Counted from the first letter of the stretch, positions 37,793-46,999 are shown. The stretch: DNA of 64,000 nucleotides from Aureimonas endophytica (GCF_014642635.1 NZ_BMIQ01000007.1:1-64000); one strand, 5' to 3'. Program-made: numbers and translations. The notes: generated by a model from the letters alone, not told the origin.

Positions 37793-38913
37793 GGCGCCTC
37801 TCCCGCGTCGGCGCCGGCGCTTGGGCTCTTGATCGTGCTCTCGCTCGGCGCCGGGGCGGGGGCGGCGCCCAGCCGCGTGCCGGCATAGCGCTCGGCGCGG
37901 ATCGGGCGCCACCAGGCCTCGTTGGCGAGGAACCAGCGAACCGTGCGCTCCAGCCCGGTCTCGAAGGTCTCCTCGGCCCGCCAGCCGAGCTCGGTCTCGA
38001 TGCGCGTCGCGTCGATCGCATAGCGCAGATCATGGCCGGGCCGGTCGGTGACGAAGCGGATCAGCTCGCGCCGGGGGCCGGCGCCGGGGCGTGCCGCCAG
38101 GCGGTCGAGCGTGTCGCAGATCGTCTCGACGACCCCGAGGTTCGAGCGCTCGTTGCGCCCGCCGATATTGTAGGAGCGGCCGGGCTCGCCCTTCGTCGCG
38201 ACGAGGGCGAGGGCGCGGGCATGGTCGTCGACATAGAGCCAGTCGCGCACGTTCTCGCCCCGCCCGTAGACCGGCAGCGCCTTTCCTTCCAGCCCGTTGA
38301 GGATCATCAGCGGGATGAGCTTCTCGGGAAAGTGGAACGGGCCGTAATTGTTGGAGCAGTTCGAGAGCACCACCGGCAGGTGATAGGTGTGGTGCCAGGC
38401 CATGGCCAGATGGTCCGAGCTCGCCTTGGAGGCCGAATAGGGCGAGGAGGGGGCGTAGGGCGTGTCCTCGGTGAAGAGCCCGCCATCGAGCGGCAGGTCG
38501 CCATAGACCTCGTCGGTCGAGACATGGTGAAAGCGGAAGGCGGCGCGGCGCGCGTCGGGCAGGCGCTGCCAATAGGCGCGGGCGGCTTCCAGGAGCTCGT
38601 AGGTGCCGAGGATGTTGGTGCGGATGAAGTCGCCCGGCCCGTCGATCGAGCGGTCGACATGGCTTTCGGCGGCGAGATGCATGATCGCGTCCGGCTGCTC
38701 GGCTTCGAGGAGCTGGAGCACGAAGGCGCGGTCGCAGATGTCGCCCTTGGCGAAGCGGTAGCGCGGATCGGCCTCGATCGCGGCGAGCGAGGCGAGGCTG
38801 GCGGCATAGGTCAGCTTGTCGAGATTGACGACGCTGTGGTCGGTGTCGGCGATCAGGTGGCGGCAGACGGCCGAGCCGATGAAGCCGGCGCCGCCGGTGA
38901 CGAGGATCTTCAC
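37789..38913 (-). CDS. rfbB: dTDP-glucose 4,6-dehydratase
   Basis: 374 residues from GTG 38913 (GTGA overlap with rfbC). Typical of Rfb[56 protein letters not shown] with the catalytic [14 protein letters not shown] and [19 protein letters not shown]. It converts dTDP-glucose to dTDP-4-keto-6-deoxyglucose. The C-terminus runs about 20 residues past the family end ([17 protein letters not shown]), a loose tail probably without function. Second gene of rfbC-rfbB-rfbD. Confidence 0.97.
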   Translation of the reverse strand: MKILVTGGAGFIGSAVCRHLIADTDHSVVNLDKLTYAASLASLAAIEADPRYRFAKGDICDRAFVLQLLEAEQPDAIMHLAAESHVDRSIDGPGDFIRTNILGTYELLEAARAYWQRLPDARRAAFRFHHVSTDEVYGDLPLDGGLFTEDTPYAPSSPYSASKASSDHLAMAWHHTYHLPVVLSNCSNNYGPFHFPEKLIPLMILNGLEGKALPVYGRGENVRDWLYVDDHARALALVATKGEPGRSYNIGGRNERSNLGVVETICDTLDRLAARPGAGPRRELIRFVTDRPGHDLRYAIDATRIETELGWRAEETFETGLERTVRWFLANEAWWRPIRAERYAGTRLGAAPAPAPSESTIKSPSAGADAGEAP

Positions 38914-39485
38914 GGGCGGGTGTCCTCGTATGTGAAGGGCGGGTTCGCCTCGGCGAGGCTGGGGGCGGCGGCGTCCTTGGCCGAGAGCACCGGCTTGTGT
39001 CCGGCGAGCGGCCAGTCGATGGCGAGCGCCGGATCGTCGAAGCGGATGGCGCGGTCATGGGCGCCGGAATAGGGGGCGGTGACCTTGTAGAAGACCTCGG
39101 TGTCCGGCTCCAGGGTCAGGAAGCCGTGGGCGAAGCCGACGGGCACGAGGAGCTGGTTGAAGTCTGCCGCCGAGAGTTCGAGCGCGACGGAGCGCCCGAA
39201 GCTCGGCGAGCCTTGGCGGATGTCGACGGCGACGTCGAGGATGCGGCCGCGCAGGACGCGCACGAGCTTGGCCTGGGCGAAGGGTGGCTCCTGATAGTGC
39301 AGGCCGCGCAGCGTGAAGGCTTCGGCCGAATAGGACTGGTTGTCCTGCATCCAGTCGAGCGCGATCCCCGCCTCGGCGAGACGGTCCCGATTGTAGGTCT
39401 CGGCGAAGAAGCCCCGGTCGTCCCCGAACCGGCGAGGCCGCAACTCCAAAACCTCCGGAAGAGAGAGCGCGCGGATCTCAAGCAT
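38910..39485 (-). CDS. rfbC: dTDP-4-dehydrorhamnose 3,5-epimerase
   Basis: 191 residues from ATG 39485. Cupin-fold Rfb[57 protein letters not shown] with the catalytic His, then [10 protein letters not shown] and [23 protein letters not shown]. It epimerises the 4-keto sugar at C3 and C5 to the L-rhamno form. First gene of the rhamnose operon. The thymidylyltransferase gene rfbA, usually next to it, is absent here. The 165 bp upstream (39486-39650) show no clear promoter or repeat. Confidence 0.95.
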   Translation of the reverse strand: MLEIRALSLPEVLELRPRRFGDDRGFFAETYNRDRLAEAGIALDWMQDNQSYSAEAFTLRGLHYQEPPFAQAKLVRVLRGRILDVAVDIRQGSPSFGRSVALELSAADFNQLLVPVGFAHGFLTLEPDTEVFYKVTAPYSGAHDRAIRFDDPALAIDWPLAGHKPVLSAKDAAAPSLAEANPPFTYEDTRP

Positions 39486-39650
39486 GGGTTGGTCTCGGGC
39501 CGGAGAAATGCACCATGGTCGCCTGCGATTGCGGCGGGCCGGCGCGTCGACCGCGCCGGAGTCGCCTGTCTGCCTCTCCGGTTCCCATGCGGGAGAACGA
39601 GGCGCGGCGCAAGCATTCCGCGAAAGCCCGACGGGACGGCGCGCCCCCGC

Positions 39651-40823
39651 CTATTCGTAATCGACCCAGACGCCGCCCCGGTCGGCCGAGCGGACGCAGT
39701 TCTCGACCCAGCGCACGCCCTCGACGCCGGCGGCGATGTCGGGATAGCGCAAGGCCGCGAGGCGGGCCGTATCGCCCCGGTCGCTCGCCTCCATGGCGAT
39801 GGCGAAGCGGTCGTAGAGATTGGACCAGGCCTCGAACAGGCCCTCGGGATGGCCGCCGCCGATCCGGTCGTCGGCCAGCGCCTCGGGATGGAGATAGGGC
39901 ATGCCGCGTTCCAGGATCCGCGCCGGCTCGCCCTGCACCTCGAAGGACAGTTGGTTCGGCCGCTCGTCCCACCATTCGAGGCTGGCCTTGGCGCCGGTGA
40001 TCCGCACCTTCTGGCCGTGCATCGAGCCGGCATTCACCGCGCTCGACCAGACCGTGCCGAAGGCGCCGTTGTCGTATTCCATCAGCGTGACGGCATTGTC
40101 CTCCAGCGGCGCGCGGCTCCTGACGAAGCTCTGGCGGGCGCAGAGCAGCCGCTTCACCTTCAGATGCGGCAGGATCACCTCCGAGATGTAGAAGGGATGC
40201 GTGCCGACATCGCCGAGCACGTAGCTCGGACCGGCAAAGCGCGGATCGACGCGCCAGCGCGTCGCGGGATTCTCCAGTTCCACCGCCTCGGAATGGAAGC
40301 CGTGGGCGAATTGCAGATTGACGAGTCGGATCTCGCCGAGATCGCCGCGCGCCACCATGGCGCTGGCCTGTTCGATGAGCTGGTGGCCGGCATAGCCGTA
40401 GGTGACGCCGACGATGCGGCCCCGCGCCCGCGCCAGATCCGCCAGTTCCAGCGCCTCGGCCGTCGTGAAGCAGAGCGGCTTCTCGCAGACGACATGAAGC
40501 CCATGTTCCAGCGCCGCCTTGGTGATGGCGTAATGCGTGTTGTTGGGCGTCGCGACCGACACGGCCCGGATGCCGTCGGGCCGGGCGGCCTCCTCGGCGA
40601 ACATCGTCGCATGGTCCGGGTAGCAGCGCCCGGCCTCCAGGCCGAGCTCCGCGCCGAAGGCGCGGCCGCGCTCGGGATCGAGGTCGAAGGCGCCGGCGAC
40701 CAGTTCGAAATGCCGGTCGCGCAGCGCCGCCGAACGGTGGATATAGCCGATCTGGCTGCCCCGGCCGCCGCCGACCATCGCCCAGCGGATCGGCGCCGCC
40801 GTCTTACGTTCGCCATGGATCAT
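39651..40823 (-). CDS. Gfo/Idh/MocA-family oxidoreductase
   Basis: 390 residues from ATG 40823 with GGAGGA upstream. N-terminal Rossmann domain WAMVGGGRGSQIGYIH, RAVSVATPNNTHY and the active-site VCEKPLCFTTAEA near residue 105. The C-terminal domain contains GDVGTHPFYISE, the DxxxH-like catalytic region. Members oxidise inositols or sugars with NAD(P). It starts 13 bp after an IolE-like gene and lies opposite a LacI regulator, close to the inositol region. It may serve a rarer inositol isomer or related cyclitol; the substrate is not readable. Confidence 0.87.
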   Translation of the reverse strand: MIHGERKTAAPIRWAMVGGGRGSQIGYIHRSAALRDRHFELVAGAFDLDPERGRAFGAELGLEAGRCYPDHATMFAEEAARPDGIRAVSVATPNNTHYAITKAALEHGLHVVCEKPLCFTTAEALELADLARARGRIVGVTYGYAGHQLIEQASAMVARGDLGEIRLVNLQFAHGFHSEAVELENPATRWRVDPRFAGPSYVLGDVGTHPFYISEVILPHLKVKRLLCARQSFVRSRAPLEDNAVTLMEYDNGAFGTVWSSAVNAGSMHGQKVRITGAKASLEWWDERPNQLSFEVQGEPARILERGMPYLHPEALADDRIGGGHPEGLFEAWSNLYDRFAIAMEASDRGDTARLAALRYPDIAAGVEGVRWVENCVRSADRGGVWVDYE

Positions 40824-40836
40824 CGGTCCGTCCTCC

Positions 40837-41760
40837 TCAAAAGCCGACGCTCGTCAGATAGTCGCGGCTCGCCTTCACGTCGGCGAGGCTGCCGCCCGCA
40901 TGGCGCGGGTCGCGCTCCTGCTCGACGGTGATGAAGCCTTCGTAGCCGAGGCGCGTCAGCAGGGCGCGGATCGCCGGATAGTCGATCGCGCCGCGCCCGA
41001 TCGGGCACATCACGCCTTCGGCGCAGGCCTCGAAGAAGCGGATGCGCCGGCCCAGCACCCGCTCGAAGACGACCGGGTCGATATCCTTGAAATGGATGTA
41101 GTCGAGCCGGTCGGCATAGCGCTCGATCAGCTCCACCGGGTCGATCCCGGCATAGTGGCTATGGCCGGTATCGAGGCAGAAGCCCGCGAGGTCCGGCGGA
41201 ATGTCGGCGGCGATGCGCGCGATCTCGTCGGCGAACTCGATATGGCCGCCGGCATGCGGGTGGATCACGGCGCGCACGCCGTGGCGGTCGCGCGCCAGCG
41301 CGGCGATGGCGCGGATGTTCTCCACCATGCCGGCCCAGGCGGCCTCCGACAGTCGCGGCGCGCGGTCGGAATGGCCGGCGGCATAGTCCCGCTCGTCATG
41401 GCCCCAGTCCATCACGGTCAGATAGGGGGTGGCGAAGCGCTGGCCGGGCCGGCGCTCCGGCTGCGGCAGCCGCGTCACGAGCGCGCAGATCTCGTCGGTC
41501 TGGCGCAGCAGGGCTTCGCGATTGCCGGGCGAGACGAGGTCGTCGAAGATCGTGCCGGCGACGATGAAGAGGTCGCGGCGCGCCAGGGCGGCCGCGACGC
41601 GCGGCGCGTCGAGCGGCACATAGCCGTAGGGGCCGAGCTCCAGCCCGCCATAGCCGGCGGCCGCCGCCTCGTCGAAGACCCGTTCCCAGGGCGGCAGGTT
41701 CGGATTCGTCACGTCGTCGACGCCCCAGCAGCAGGGGGCGGTGGTGATGGTGATCGTCAT
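40837..41760 (-). CDS. IolE-like sugar isomerase/dehydratase (TIM barrel)
   Basis: 307 residues from ATG 41760. Xylose-isomerase-like TIM barrel: TAPCCWGVDD at the N-terminus, YGGLELGPYGYV, VIHPHAGGHIEF, GFCLDTGHSHYAGIDP (metal-site Asp/His), DYIHFKDID and FITVEQERDPRHAG near the C-terminus. The pattern resembles inosose dehydratase (IolE) and related epimerases, but the true IolE is encoded at 43974. It forms a two-gene unit with the MocA-type dehydrogenase, divergent from the LacI regulator by 87 bp. Probable role: metabolism of a cyclitol or keto-sugar. Confidence 0.85.
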   Translation of the reverse strand: MTITITTAPCCWGVDDVTNPNLPPWERVFDEAAAAGYGGLELGPYGYVPLDAPRVAAALARRDLFIVAGTIFDDLVSPGNREALLRQTDEICALVTRLPQPERRPGQRFATPYLTVMDWGHDERDYAAGHSDRAPRLSEAAWAGMVENIRAIAALARDRHGVRAVIHPHAGGHIEFADEIARIAADIPPDLAGFCLDTGHSHYAGIDPVELIERYADRLDYIHFKDIDPVVFERVLGRRIRFFEACAEGVMCPIGRGAIDYPAIRALLTRLGYEGFITVEQERDPRHAGGSLADVKASRDYLTSVGF

Positions 41761-41847
41761 GGCGGGCTCCTCCCGCCCTTCGATAGGCCGGAACGCGCTC
41801 TTTCTTCAGCGCCGATTTGATGGAATCCCTTCAACGGGGAGGGCAGG

Positions 41848-42864
41848 ATGGCCGGGCGCAAGGCGACGATGGCGGATGTGGCGGCGGCGGCCGGCGTCTC
41901 GGTGGCGACGGTGGACCGCGTGCTGAACGGGCGCGGCGGCGTCGCTCCGGACAAGGAGGCGCGCATCCTCGCCGCCGCGCGGCGCCTGCGCCTCGACCGC
42001 GCGCTCCAGCTGCGGCCCAACCGGACGCTGCGGGTGGCGGTGCTGATCCAGGGGCCCGGCAATCCGTTCCACGCCGCGCTCCAGGCGGGATTCGATCTCG
42101 CCGCCCGGCTGCATGCCGAACTGAATCTCCAGTTCCTCGTCCATCATCTCGATCCGAACGATCCGGCCGCCATCGCCGCGCTCGTCCGGCGGCAGGCGGG
42201 CCGGGTCGACGGGATGATCGTCACATGCCCGGACGAGCCACGCATCGGGCGGGCGCTGCGCGACTTCGCGGCGCATCGTCCGGTCGTGACGCTCGCCACC
42301 GACCTGCCGGACTGCGGCCGCGCCGCCTATGTCGGGCCGGACGATCGCCGGGCCGGGCGGGTGGCCGGCGACCTGATGGGGCTCTGCCTCGGCGCGGCGG
42401 GCGGCCGGGTGCTGCTGATCGCCGGGCGGCGCGACATCGCCGGGCAGCGGCAGCGGGAGGAGGGATTTCGCGCGATCCTCGCCGAGCGTCATCCGGGCAT
42501 CGTGGTCGCCGCCGTCGCCGAGAGCCGCGAGGATGGCGAGCGCGCCGGCCATCTCGTGCTCGAACGGCTCGGCGCCGATCCGGCGATCCGGGGCATCTAT
42601 CACATGTCGGCGGGGGCGCGACCGGTGGTCGAGGCGCTGCGGCGCCTGGGGCGCGCCGGCGAGACGGTGTTCGTCACGCACGAACTGACCGAGGATCGCC
42701 GCGCGCTCCTGCGCGAGCGGGCGATCGCGGCGCTGATCGACCAGCAGCCGGAGCTCGAGGCGCGTCTGGCGGTCGAGACCATGGCGCGGCTTCTCGGCCG
42801 CCTGGACGGCGAGGTAGCGACGGTGCTCACAGATTTCCGGATCTATCTGCCGGAGAATGCGTGA
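41848..42864 (+). CDS. LacI-family transcriptional regulator
   Basis: 338 residues from ATG 41848. The N-terminal helix-turn-helix and hinge helix read ATMADVAAAAGVSVATVDRVLNGRGGVAPDKEARILAAARRL. The rest is a periplasmic-binding-protein-like effector domain (LRVAVLIQGPGNPFHAALQAG, CPDEPRIGRAL, IYHMSAGARPVVEAL). It probably controls the divergent TIM-barrel/dehydrogenase pair. A loose TTTGA-N9-TTCAA symmetry around 41816 in the 87-bp gap could be its site, but that is weak. Ligand unknown, perhaps a cyclitol. Confidence 0.92.
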   Translation: MAGRKATMADVAAAAGVSVATVDRVLNGRGGVAPDKEARILAAARRLRLDRALQLRPNRTLRVAVLIQGPGNPFHAALQAGFDLAARLHAELNLQFLVHHLDPNDPAAIAALVRRQAGRVDGMIVTCPDEPRIGRALRDFAAHRPVVTLATDLPDCGRAAYVGPDDRRAGRVAGDLMGLCLGAAGGRVLLIAGRRDIAGQRQREEGFRAILAERHPGIVVAAVAESREDGERAGHLVLERLGADPAIRGIYHMSAGARPVVEALRRLGRAGETVFVTHELTEDRRALLRERAIAALIDQQPELEARLAVETMARLLGRLDGEVATVLTDFRIYLPENA

Positions 42865-42945
42865 GGATCGGAAGCGGCTGAATTCGCTTTCTGCCGTCTG
42901 GAAATTAACGTGTCCAAGCTTCGCAACTTGGCTGACCTCATTTCC

Positions 42946-43092
42946 GCTTCGTCATCCCGGCCTTCGAGCCGGGATCCATGCCTCAGCGAGATCATCGCGA
43001 TGACGTTTCAGGAAAGCGTCCTTCCACAACCGCTCCCGCCTCGCCGCTACGGGCTTGGAATGGATCCCGGCTCAAGGCCGGGATGACGAAGC
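42946..43092. repeat. 147-bp palindromic mobile-like element, orientation 2
   Basis: Inverted copy of the element at 35313-35458. Left arm GCTTCGTCATCCCGG then GATCCATGCCTC; right arm CTTGGAATGGATC then CCGGGATGACGAAGC. The CCATTCCAAG and CCATGCCTC ends are swapped relative to the first copy, so the two are in opposite orientation. It occupies most of the gap between the LacI and iolB genes. Confidence 0.85.
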
Positions 43093-43113
43093 GGGAAGGC
43101 GGACGGCTATCGG

Positions 43114-43132
43114 CGGAGGTGCGTCGCCTCCG
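43114..43132 (-). terminator. Hairpin downstream of iolB
   Basis: CGGAGG-TGCGTCG-CCTCCG, 28 bp past the iolB stop on the minus strand. A modest terminator candidate for the iolC-iolE-iolB unit, without a T-run. Confidence 0.35.
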
Positions 43133-43159
43133 ACCCCGCAGTTCCTTCGTCTGCCGGCT

Positions 43160-43960
43160 TCAGCCCTTCAACAGCCACTCGTGTTCGGCGGCGTTGTGGA
43201 ACTTCCAGGTGCGGTGCGGGCCGGCCATGACGTTGAGATAGTAGAGATCGTAGCCATGGATGGTGGCGCAGGGGTGGTAGCCCTTCGGCACCAGCGTCAC
43301 GTCGCCGTCCTCCACCGCCATGGCCTCGTCCAGCGAGCGGTCATCGGTATAGACGCGCTGGAAGGCGAAGCCCTGGGGCGGGTTCAGCCGGTGGTAATAG
43401 GTCTCTTCCAGGAAGGACTGGCGCGGCAGGTCGTCCTCGTCGTGCCGGTGCGGCGGATAGGAGGACGTGTTGCCGGCGGGCGTGATGACCTCCACCACGA
43501 GAAGGCCGTCGGCCTCCGCCGTTTCCGGCAGGATGTTCGTGACATGGCGCACATTGGCGCCCTTGCCCCGGACCTCCTGGGTGTTGTCGTCCTCGCCGAT
43601 GAGGCGCGGCGGCCGGGCGCCGGCCGTGCCGGGCGCGGTGCAGACGGCGAGTTCCACCGCCGTCTCGGCGGTCGCCCGCCAGTCCATGCCGGCCGGCACG
43701 TAGACTGAGGAGGGCTTGCCGTCGAAGGGCGACATGCGCCGCCCGACCGTGCCGAAGTCGGTGCCGCCGGCCGCGATCGCGGCCTTGCCGGAGACGAGGA
43801 CGAGGCAGGCCTCGCGCTCCGCCTCGCCGCCGGAAACGCTCTCGCCCGGCTGGAGCCGGTGGAGCGCGAAGCCGACATAGGTCCAGCCGGCGCTGGCCGG
43901 CGTGACGTCCACGACCCGGCCGGTCGCGGCGCTCTGTTTCACATGCAGCCTGCTGGCCAT
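43160..43960 (-). CDS. iolB: 5-deoxy-glucuronate isomerase
   Basis: 266 residues from ATG 43960. IolB bicupin: GWTYVGFALHRLQPGESV, PAGMDWRATAE in the first half; EVITPAGNTSSYPPHRHDEDDLPRQSFLEETYYHRLNP in the second, with the metal-binding HRHDED and Glu residues; and TLVPKGYHPCATIHGYDLYYLNVMAGPHRTW at the C-terminus. It isomerises 5-deoxy-glucuronate to 5-dehydro-2-deoxy-gluconate. Last gene of the minus-strand iolC-iolE-iolB unit, 13 bp after iolE. Confidence 0.96.
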   Translation of the reverse strand: MASRLHVKQSAATGRVVDVTPASAGWTYVGFALHRLQPGESVSGGEAEREACLVLVSGKAAIAAGGTDFGTVGRRMSPFDGKPSSVYVPAGMDWRATAETAVELAVCTAPGTAGARPPRLIGEDDNTQEVRGKGANVRHVTNILPETAEADGLLVVEVITPAGNTSSYPPHRHDEDDLPRQSFLEETYYHRLNPPQGFAFQRVYTDDRSLDEAMAVEDGDVTLVPKGYHPCATIHGYDLYYLNVMAGPHRTWKFHNAAEHEWLLKG

Positions 43961-43973
43961 GGTGCGGCTCCGC

Positions 43974-44858
43974 TCAGCGCTTCAGTCCGGCCTCGGCGAT
44001 GAACCGGGTCAGGTTCTCGAAGCCCATCTTCACATAGGTGGCCGGGTGGGCCTTTTCCGGGTCCTGCTCGGCCTCGATGACGATCCAGCCGGAATAGGCC
44101 GGCAGTTCCTTCAGGACCGAGACATAGTCGATGGAGCCGTCGCCCGGCACCGTGTAGACGCCGGCGAGCACGGAGGTGAGGAAGCTCCAGTCCTCGCGCT
44201 CGGCCTGCCGCGCGACATCGGCGCGCACGTCCTTCACATGGACATGGACGATGCGGTCGCGATAGCGCCGCGCCAGATCGGCCGGATCGGCGCCGCCCCA
44301 GGTGGCGTGGCCGGTATCGAGGAGAAGCGTGAAGGCCGGGCCGGTGCCGGCCATCAGGCGGTCGATCTCCGGCCCCGTCTGCACCACCGTGCCCATATGG
44401 TGGTGATAGGCGATCTTCAGGCCCTCGCCGGCCAGGAGTTCGGCGAAGCGGGTGAGGCGCGGCAGGAAGACCTCCCATTCCGCCTCGGTGAGGACGGGGC
44501 GGGCGCGCAGCGGCACGGATTCGTTGCCGTGAACGGTGCGCGTGCATTCGCAGACGATGAAGATGTCGGTGCCCGCGCCCTTCACGAGGTCGATATGGGC
44601 GCGCGCCGCCTCGAACTCGGCCTCCGCGTCGCGGTCGAGCAGGAAGGTCGAGTACCAGCCGCCGACGAAGGCCATGCCGTATTCGCCGAGCTTGGCCTTC
44701 AGCGCCGCCCCGTTCTTCGGGAACTTGTGGCCGAGCTCCATGCCCTCGATGCCGATGGCGCTCGCCTCGGACAGGCACTGTTCCAGGCTGATATGGCCGC
44801 CGATGTCCTGCTTGTCGTCGTTGGACCAGCAGATCGGGTTGGCGCCGATGCGGATCAT
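43974..44858 (-). CDS. iolE: myo-Inosose-2 dehydratase
   Basis: 294 residues from ATG 44858. IolE TIM barrel: IGANPICWSNDDKQDIGGHISLEQCLSEA at the N-terminus, GMELGHKFPKN, IAYHHHMGTVVQTGPEIDRLM, LLLDTGHATWGG (metal-site Asp), HVHVKDVR and VIEAEQDPEKAHP. It dehydrates 2-keto-myo-inositol to the diketo intermediate used by IolD. It lies between iolC (67 bp upstream) and iolB (13 bp downstream). Confidence 0.96.
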   Translation of the reverse strand: MIRIGANPICWSNDDKQDIGGHISLEQCLSEASAIGIEGMELGHKFPKNGAALKAKLGEYGMAFVGGWYSTFLLDRDAEAEFEAARAHIDLVKGAGTDIFIVCECTRTVHGNESVPLRARPVLTEAEWEVFLPRLTRFAELLAGEGLKIAYHHHMGTVVQTGPEIDRLMAGTGPAFTLLLDTGHATWGGADPADLARRYRDRIVHVHVKDVRADVARQAEREDWSFLTSVLAGVYTVPGDGSIDYVSVLKELPAYSGWIVIEAEQDPEKAHPATYVKMGFENLTRFIAEAGLKR

Positions 44859-44925
44859 GCTTCCTCCGGATAGCGAAAGAGAGCGGGCCGCCGTCCTGGC
44901 GGCCCGGAGTCACGGGTCAGGCTTC

Positions 44926-46836
44926 TTAGGCCGCCTTGGCCTGATTCGTCGCGCCCCGCCAGGCGGCGACGAGCGTCGCGAAGCGCTTCGCCATGTCGGC
45001 CACCGCCGCCGCGTCGTCCATCTCGCCGGCGAACCAGGCCCGCGCGGCATGGGCGAAGATCGTGCGGCCGACGGCGAAGCCCTTGACCATCGGCACGCCG
45101 GCGACGGCGCGGAAGGCCTCCGTGAGTTCGGCTTCCGGCGCGTCGAGGCCGAGCAGCACGATGCCGCGGCAATAGGGATCGGCCTCGGCGATCGCCGCCT
45201 CGATCCGCGTCCAGGCGGCCGCGTTCCGCTGCGGCTCCAGCTTCCACCAGTCCGGCTTGATGCCGAGATCGTAGATGCGCCGGACGATGGAGGCCACCGT
45301 GTCCTCGCCGAGCGGCCCGTGCTTGCCGGCGATGATCTCGACCAGCAGTTCGCGGCCGACGGTGCGCGAGGCGTCCCAGAGGCGCAGGAGCTCGCGCTCC
45401 TGGCGCTCGCGCAGCTCGGCCGGATCGTCCGGGTGATAGAAGCAGAGGCACTTGATCACGTGGTCGACCGGCCATTCGACGAGATGGCTGCCGAGATCGT
45501 CCATATGGTCGAAATCGAGCGGGCGCGAGCCGGGCTTCTCCACCGGGCGGCCGATCCAGAAGCCGTGCCCGGCCGCCTTGTACATGGCGCGCTGGCCGTA
45601 GATGCCGTCGAGCAGCATGCCGAAGCCGGGCTCGCCGCCGGCCACCGCGGCGGCCGCCTCGACGGTTAGCACCTTGAAGTCCTCGATCCGCTCGCGCGGC
45701 ACGCCGGCAGCGTCGGCGATCTCCTCGATCTGCATGCGATGGTCGCAGGCGAGCGCCATCAGCCGCTCCGGGCCCGGCCGGCGCGTCGTCGCCCAATGGA
45801 TCTGGTTCAGCTCCTCGTCCTGACGCAGGCGGCGCTTGATCCGGTCCTTGGCGAGAAAGGCGGCGAGCTCCGGCTCGGTCGGATATTCGGGCGAGCAGAG
45901 CAGGCGCGAGACGGCGAAGGCGCCGCAGGCATTGGCCATGGTGGCGCATTCGGCATGCGGCCTGCCGCGCAGCCAGCCGGCGAGGAGGCCGGACATGAAG
46001 GCGTCGCCCGCGCCGAGCACGTTGAACACCTCGATCGGGAAGCCGCGTCCGGCGACGCCGTCCTCCAGGCTCTCGATCGGCCCGTCGAAGATGATGCAGC
46101 CCATGGCGCCGCGCTTCAGCACCAGCGTCGCCGCCGAGACCTCGCGGATCGCCTTCAGCGCCTGGAGCGGATCGCCGGTGCCGCCGGCGATCATCATCTC
46201 CTCCTCGGTGCCGACGATGAGGTCGCAGTCCGGCAGGACGGCCTGGAGCTTGGCGGACACGGCGTCGGAGGCGACGTAGCGCTCGAAGCCGCTGGCATGG
46301 CCGGCGAGGCCCCAGAGATTGGGGCGGTAGTCGATGTCGAAGACCACCTTGCCGCCATGGGCCTTGGCGAGACGGATCGCCTTCTTCTGCGCCGCCTCGG
46401 TATTGGGCTTGGAGAAATGCGTGCCGGTGACGACGATCGAGGCGGCGGAGGCGATCAGATCCTCGGCGACGTCCTCTTCGCAGAGCGCCATGTCGGCGCA
46501 GTCGGAACGGTAGAAGATCATCGGCGAGACGCCCTCGTCCTCGACGGCGAGAAGGACCAGCGCCGTCAGGCGCTCGGCATCGACGGTGACGCCGCGCGTC
46601 TCGACGCCCTCGCGGGCGAGCTGCTCGCGCACGAAGCCGCCCATCTGCTCGGCGCCGACGCGGGTGAGGAGCGCCGACTTCAGCCCGAGCCGCGCCGTGC
46701 CGATCGCGATATTGGCCGGGCAGCCGCCGACCGACTTGGCGAAGGAGGCGATGTCCTCCAGCCGCGAGCCGATCTGCTGGCCATAGAGATCGACGGAGCA
46801 CCGCCCGATCGTGACGACGTCAAGTGCCTTGGTCAT
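44926..46836 (-). CDS. iolC: 5-dehydro-2-deoxygluconokinase fused to DUF2090 aldolase domain
   Basis: 636 residues from ATG 46836. The first ~325 residues are a PfkB-type kinase: VVTIGRCSVDLYGQQIG, SVGGCPANIAIGTARLG, and the GAGDAF motif at 275-280. Residues ~335-630 form a DUF2090 domain (HWATTRRPGPERLMALACDHRMQIEEIADAAG onward), which in rhizobia is annotated as the 5-dehydro-2-deoxyphosphogluconate aldolase. The polypeptide would phosphorylate the IolB product and cleave it to dihydroxyacetone phosphate and malonate semialdehyde. First gene of the minus-strand iol unit. Confidence 0.95.
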   Translation of the reverse strand: MTKALDVVTIGRCSVDLYGQQIGSRLEDIASFAKSVGGCPANIAIGTARLGLKSALLTRVGAEQMGGFVREQLAREGVETRGVTVDAERLTALVLLAVEDEGVSPMIFYRSDCADMALCEEDVAEDLIASAASIVVTGTHFSKPNTEAAQKKAIRLAKAHGGKVVFDIDYRPNLWGLAGHASGFERYVASDAVSAKLQAVLPDCDLIVGTEEEMMIAGGTGDPLQALKAIREVSAATLVLKRGAMGCIIFDGPIESLEDGVAGRGFPIEVFNVLGAGDAFMSGLLAGWLRGRPHAECATMANACGAFAVSRLLCSPEYPTEPELAAFLAKDRIKRRLRQDEELNQIHWATTRRPGPERLMALACDHRMQIEEIADAAGVPRERIEDFKVLTVEAAAAVAGGEPGFGMLLDGIYGQRAMYKAAGHGFWIGRPVEKPGSRPLDFDHMDDLGSHLVEWPVDHVIKCLCFYHPDDPAELRERQERELLRLWDASRTVGRELLVEIIAGKHGPLGEDTVASIVRRIYDLGIKPDWWKLEPQRNAAAWTRIEAAIAEADPYCRGIVLLGLDAPEAELTEAFRAVAGVPMVKGFAVGRTIFAHAARAWFAGEMDDAAAVADMAKRFATLVAAWRGATNQAKAA

Positions 46837-46946
46837 GGCTCCCCCTCTTCGCCCTTCCTGTCCGGTCCGGCCGTCCGGGCGCCGCGCATCGGTCGGCCGT
46901 TCGAGGCCGGTCCCGACCGGCGCGGACGATGCCGGCTTCGGGTGGG

Positions 46947-46976
46947 TTATGAAGCACGATGTTCAATCATCGTCAA
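46947..46976 (-). promoter_or_regulatory. Putative iolC promoter
   Basis: On the minus strand TTGACG (46976-46971) precedes TCATAA (46952-46947) with an 18-base spacer, within an AT-rich patch between iolR and iolC. Confidence 0.45.
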
Positions 46977-46978
46977 TC

Positions 46979-46999
46979 TAGAATAATAGTTCCAATATC
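46979..46999. promoter_or_regulatory. Putative IolR operator 1
   Basis: TAGAATA-N9-ATATC containing AGAA-N6-TTCC, one mismatch from the GGAA-N6-TTCC motif known for rhizobial IolR. It abuts the iolC -35 box and is repeated at 47960-47980. Confidence 0.55.
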
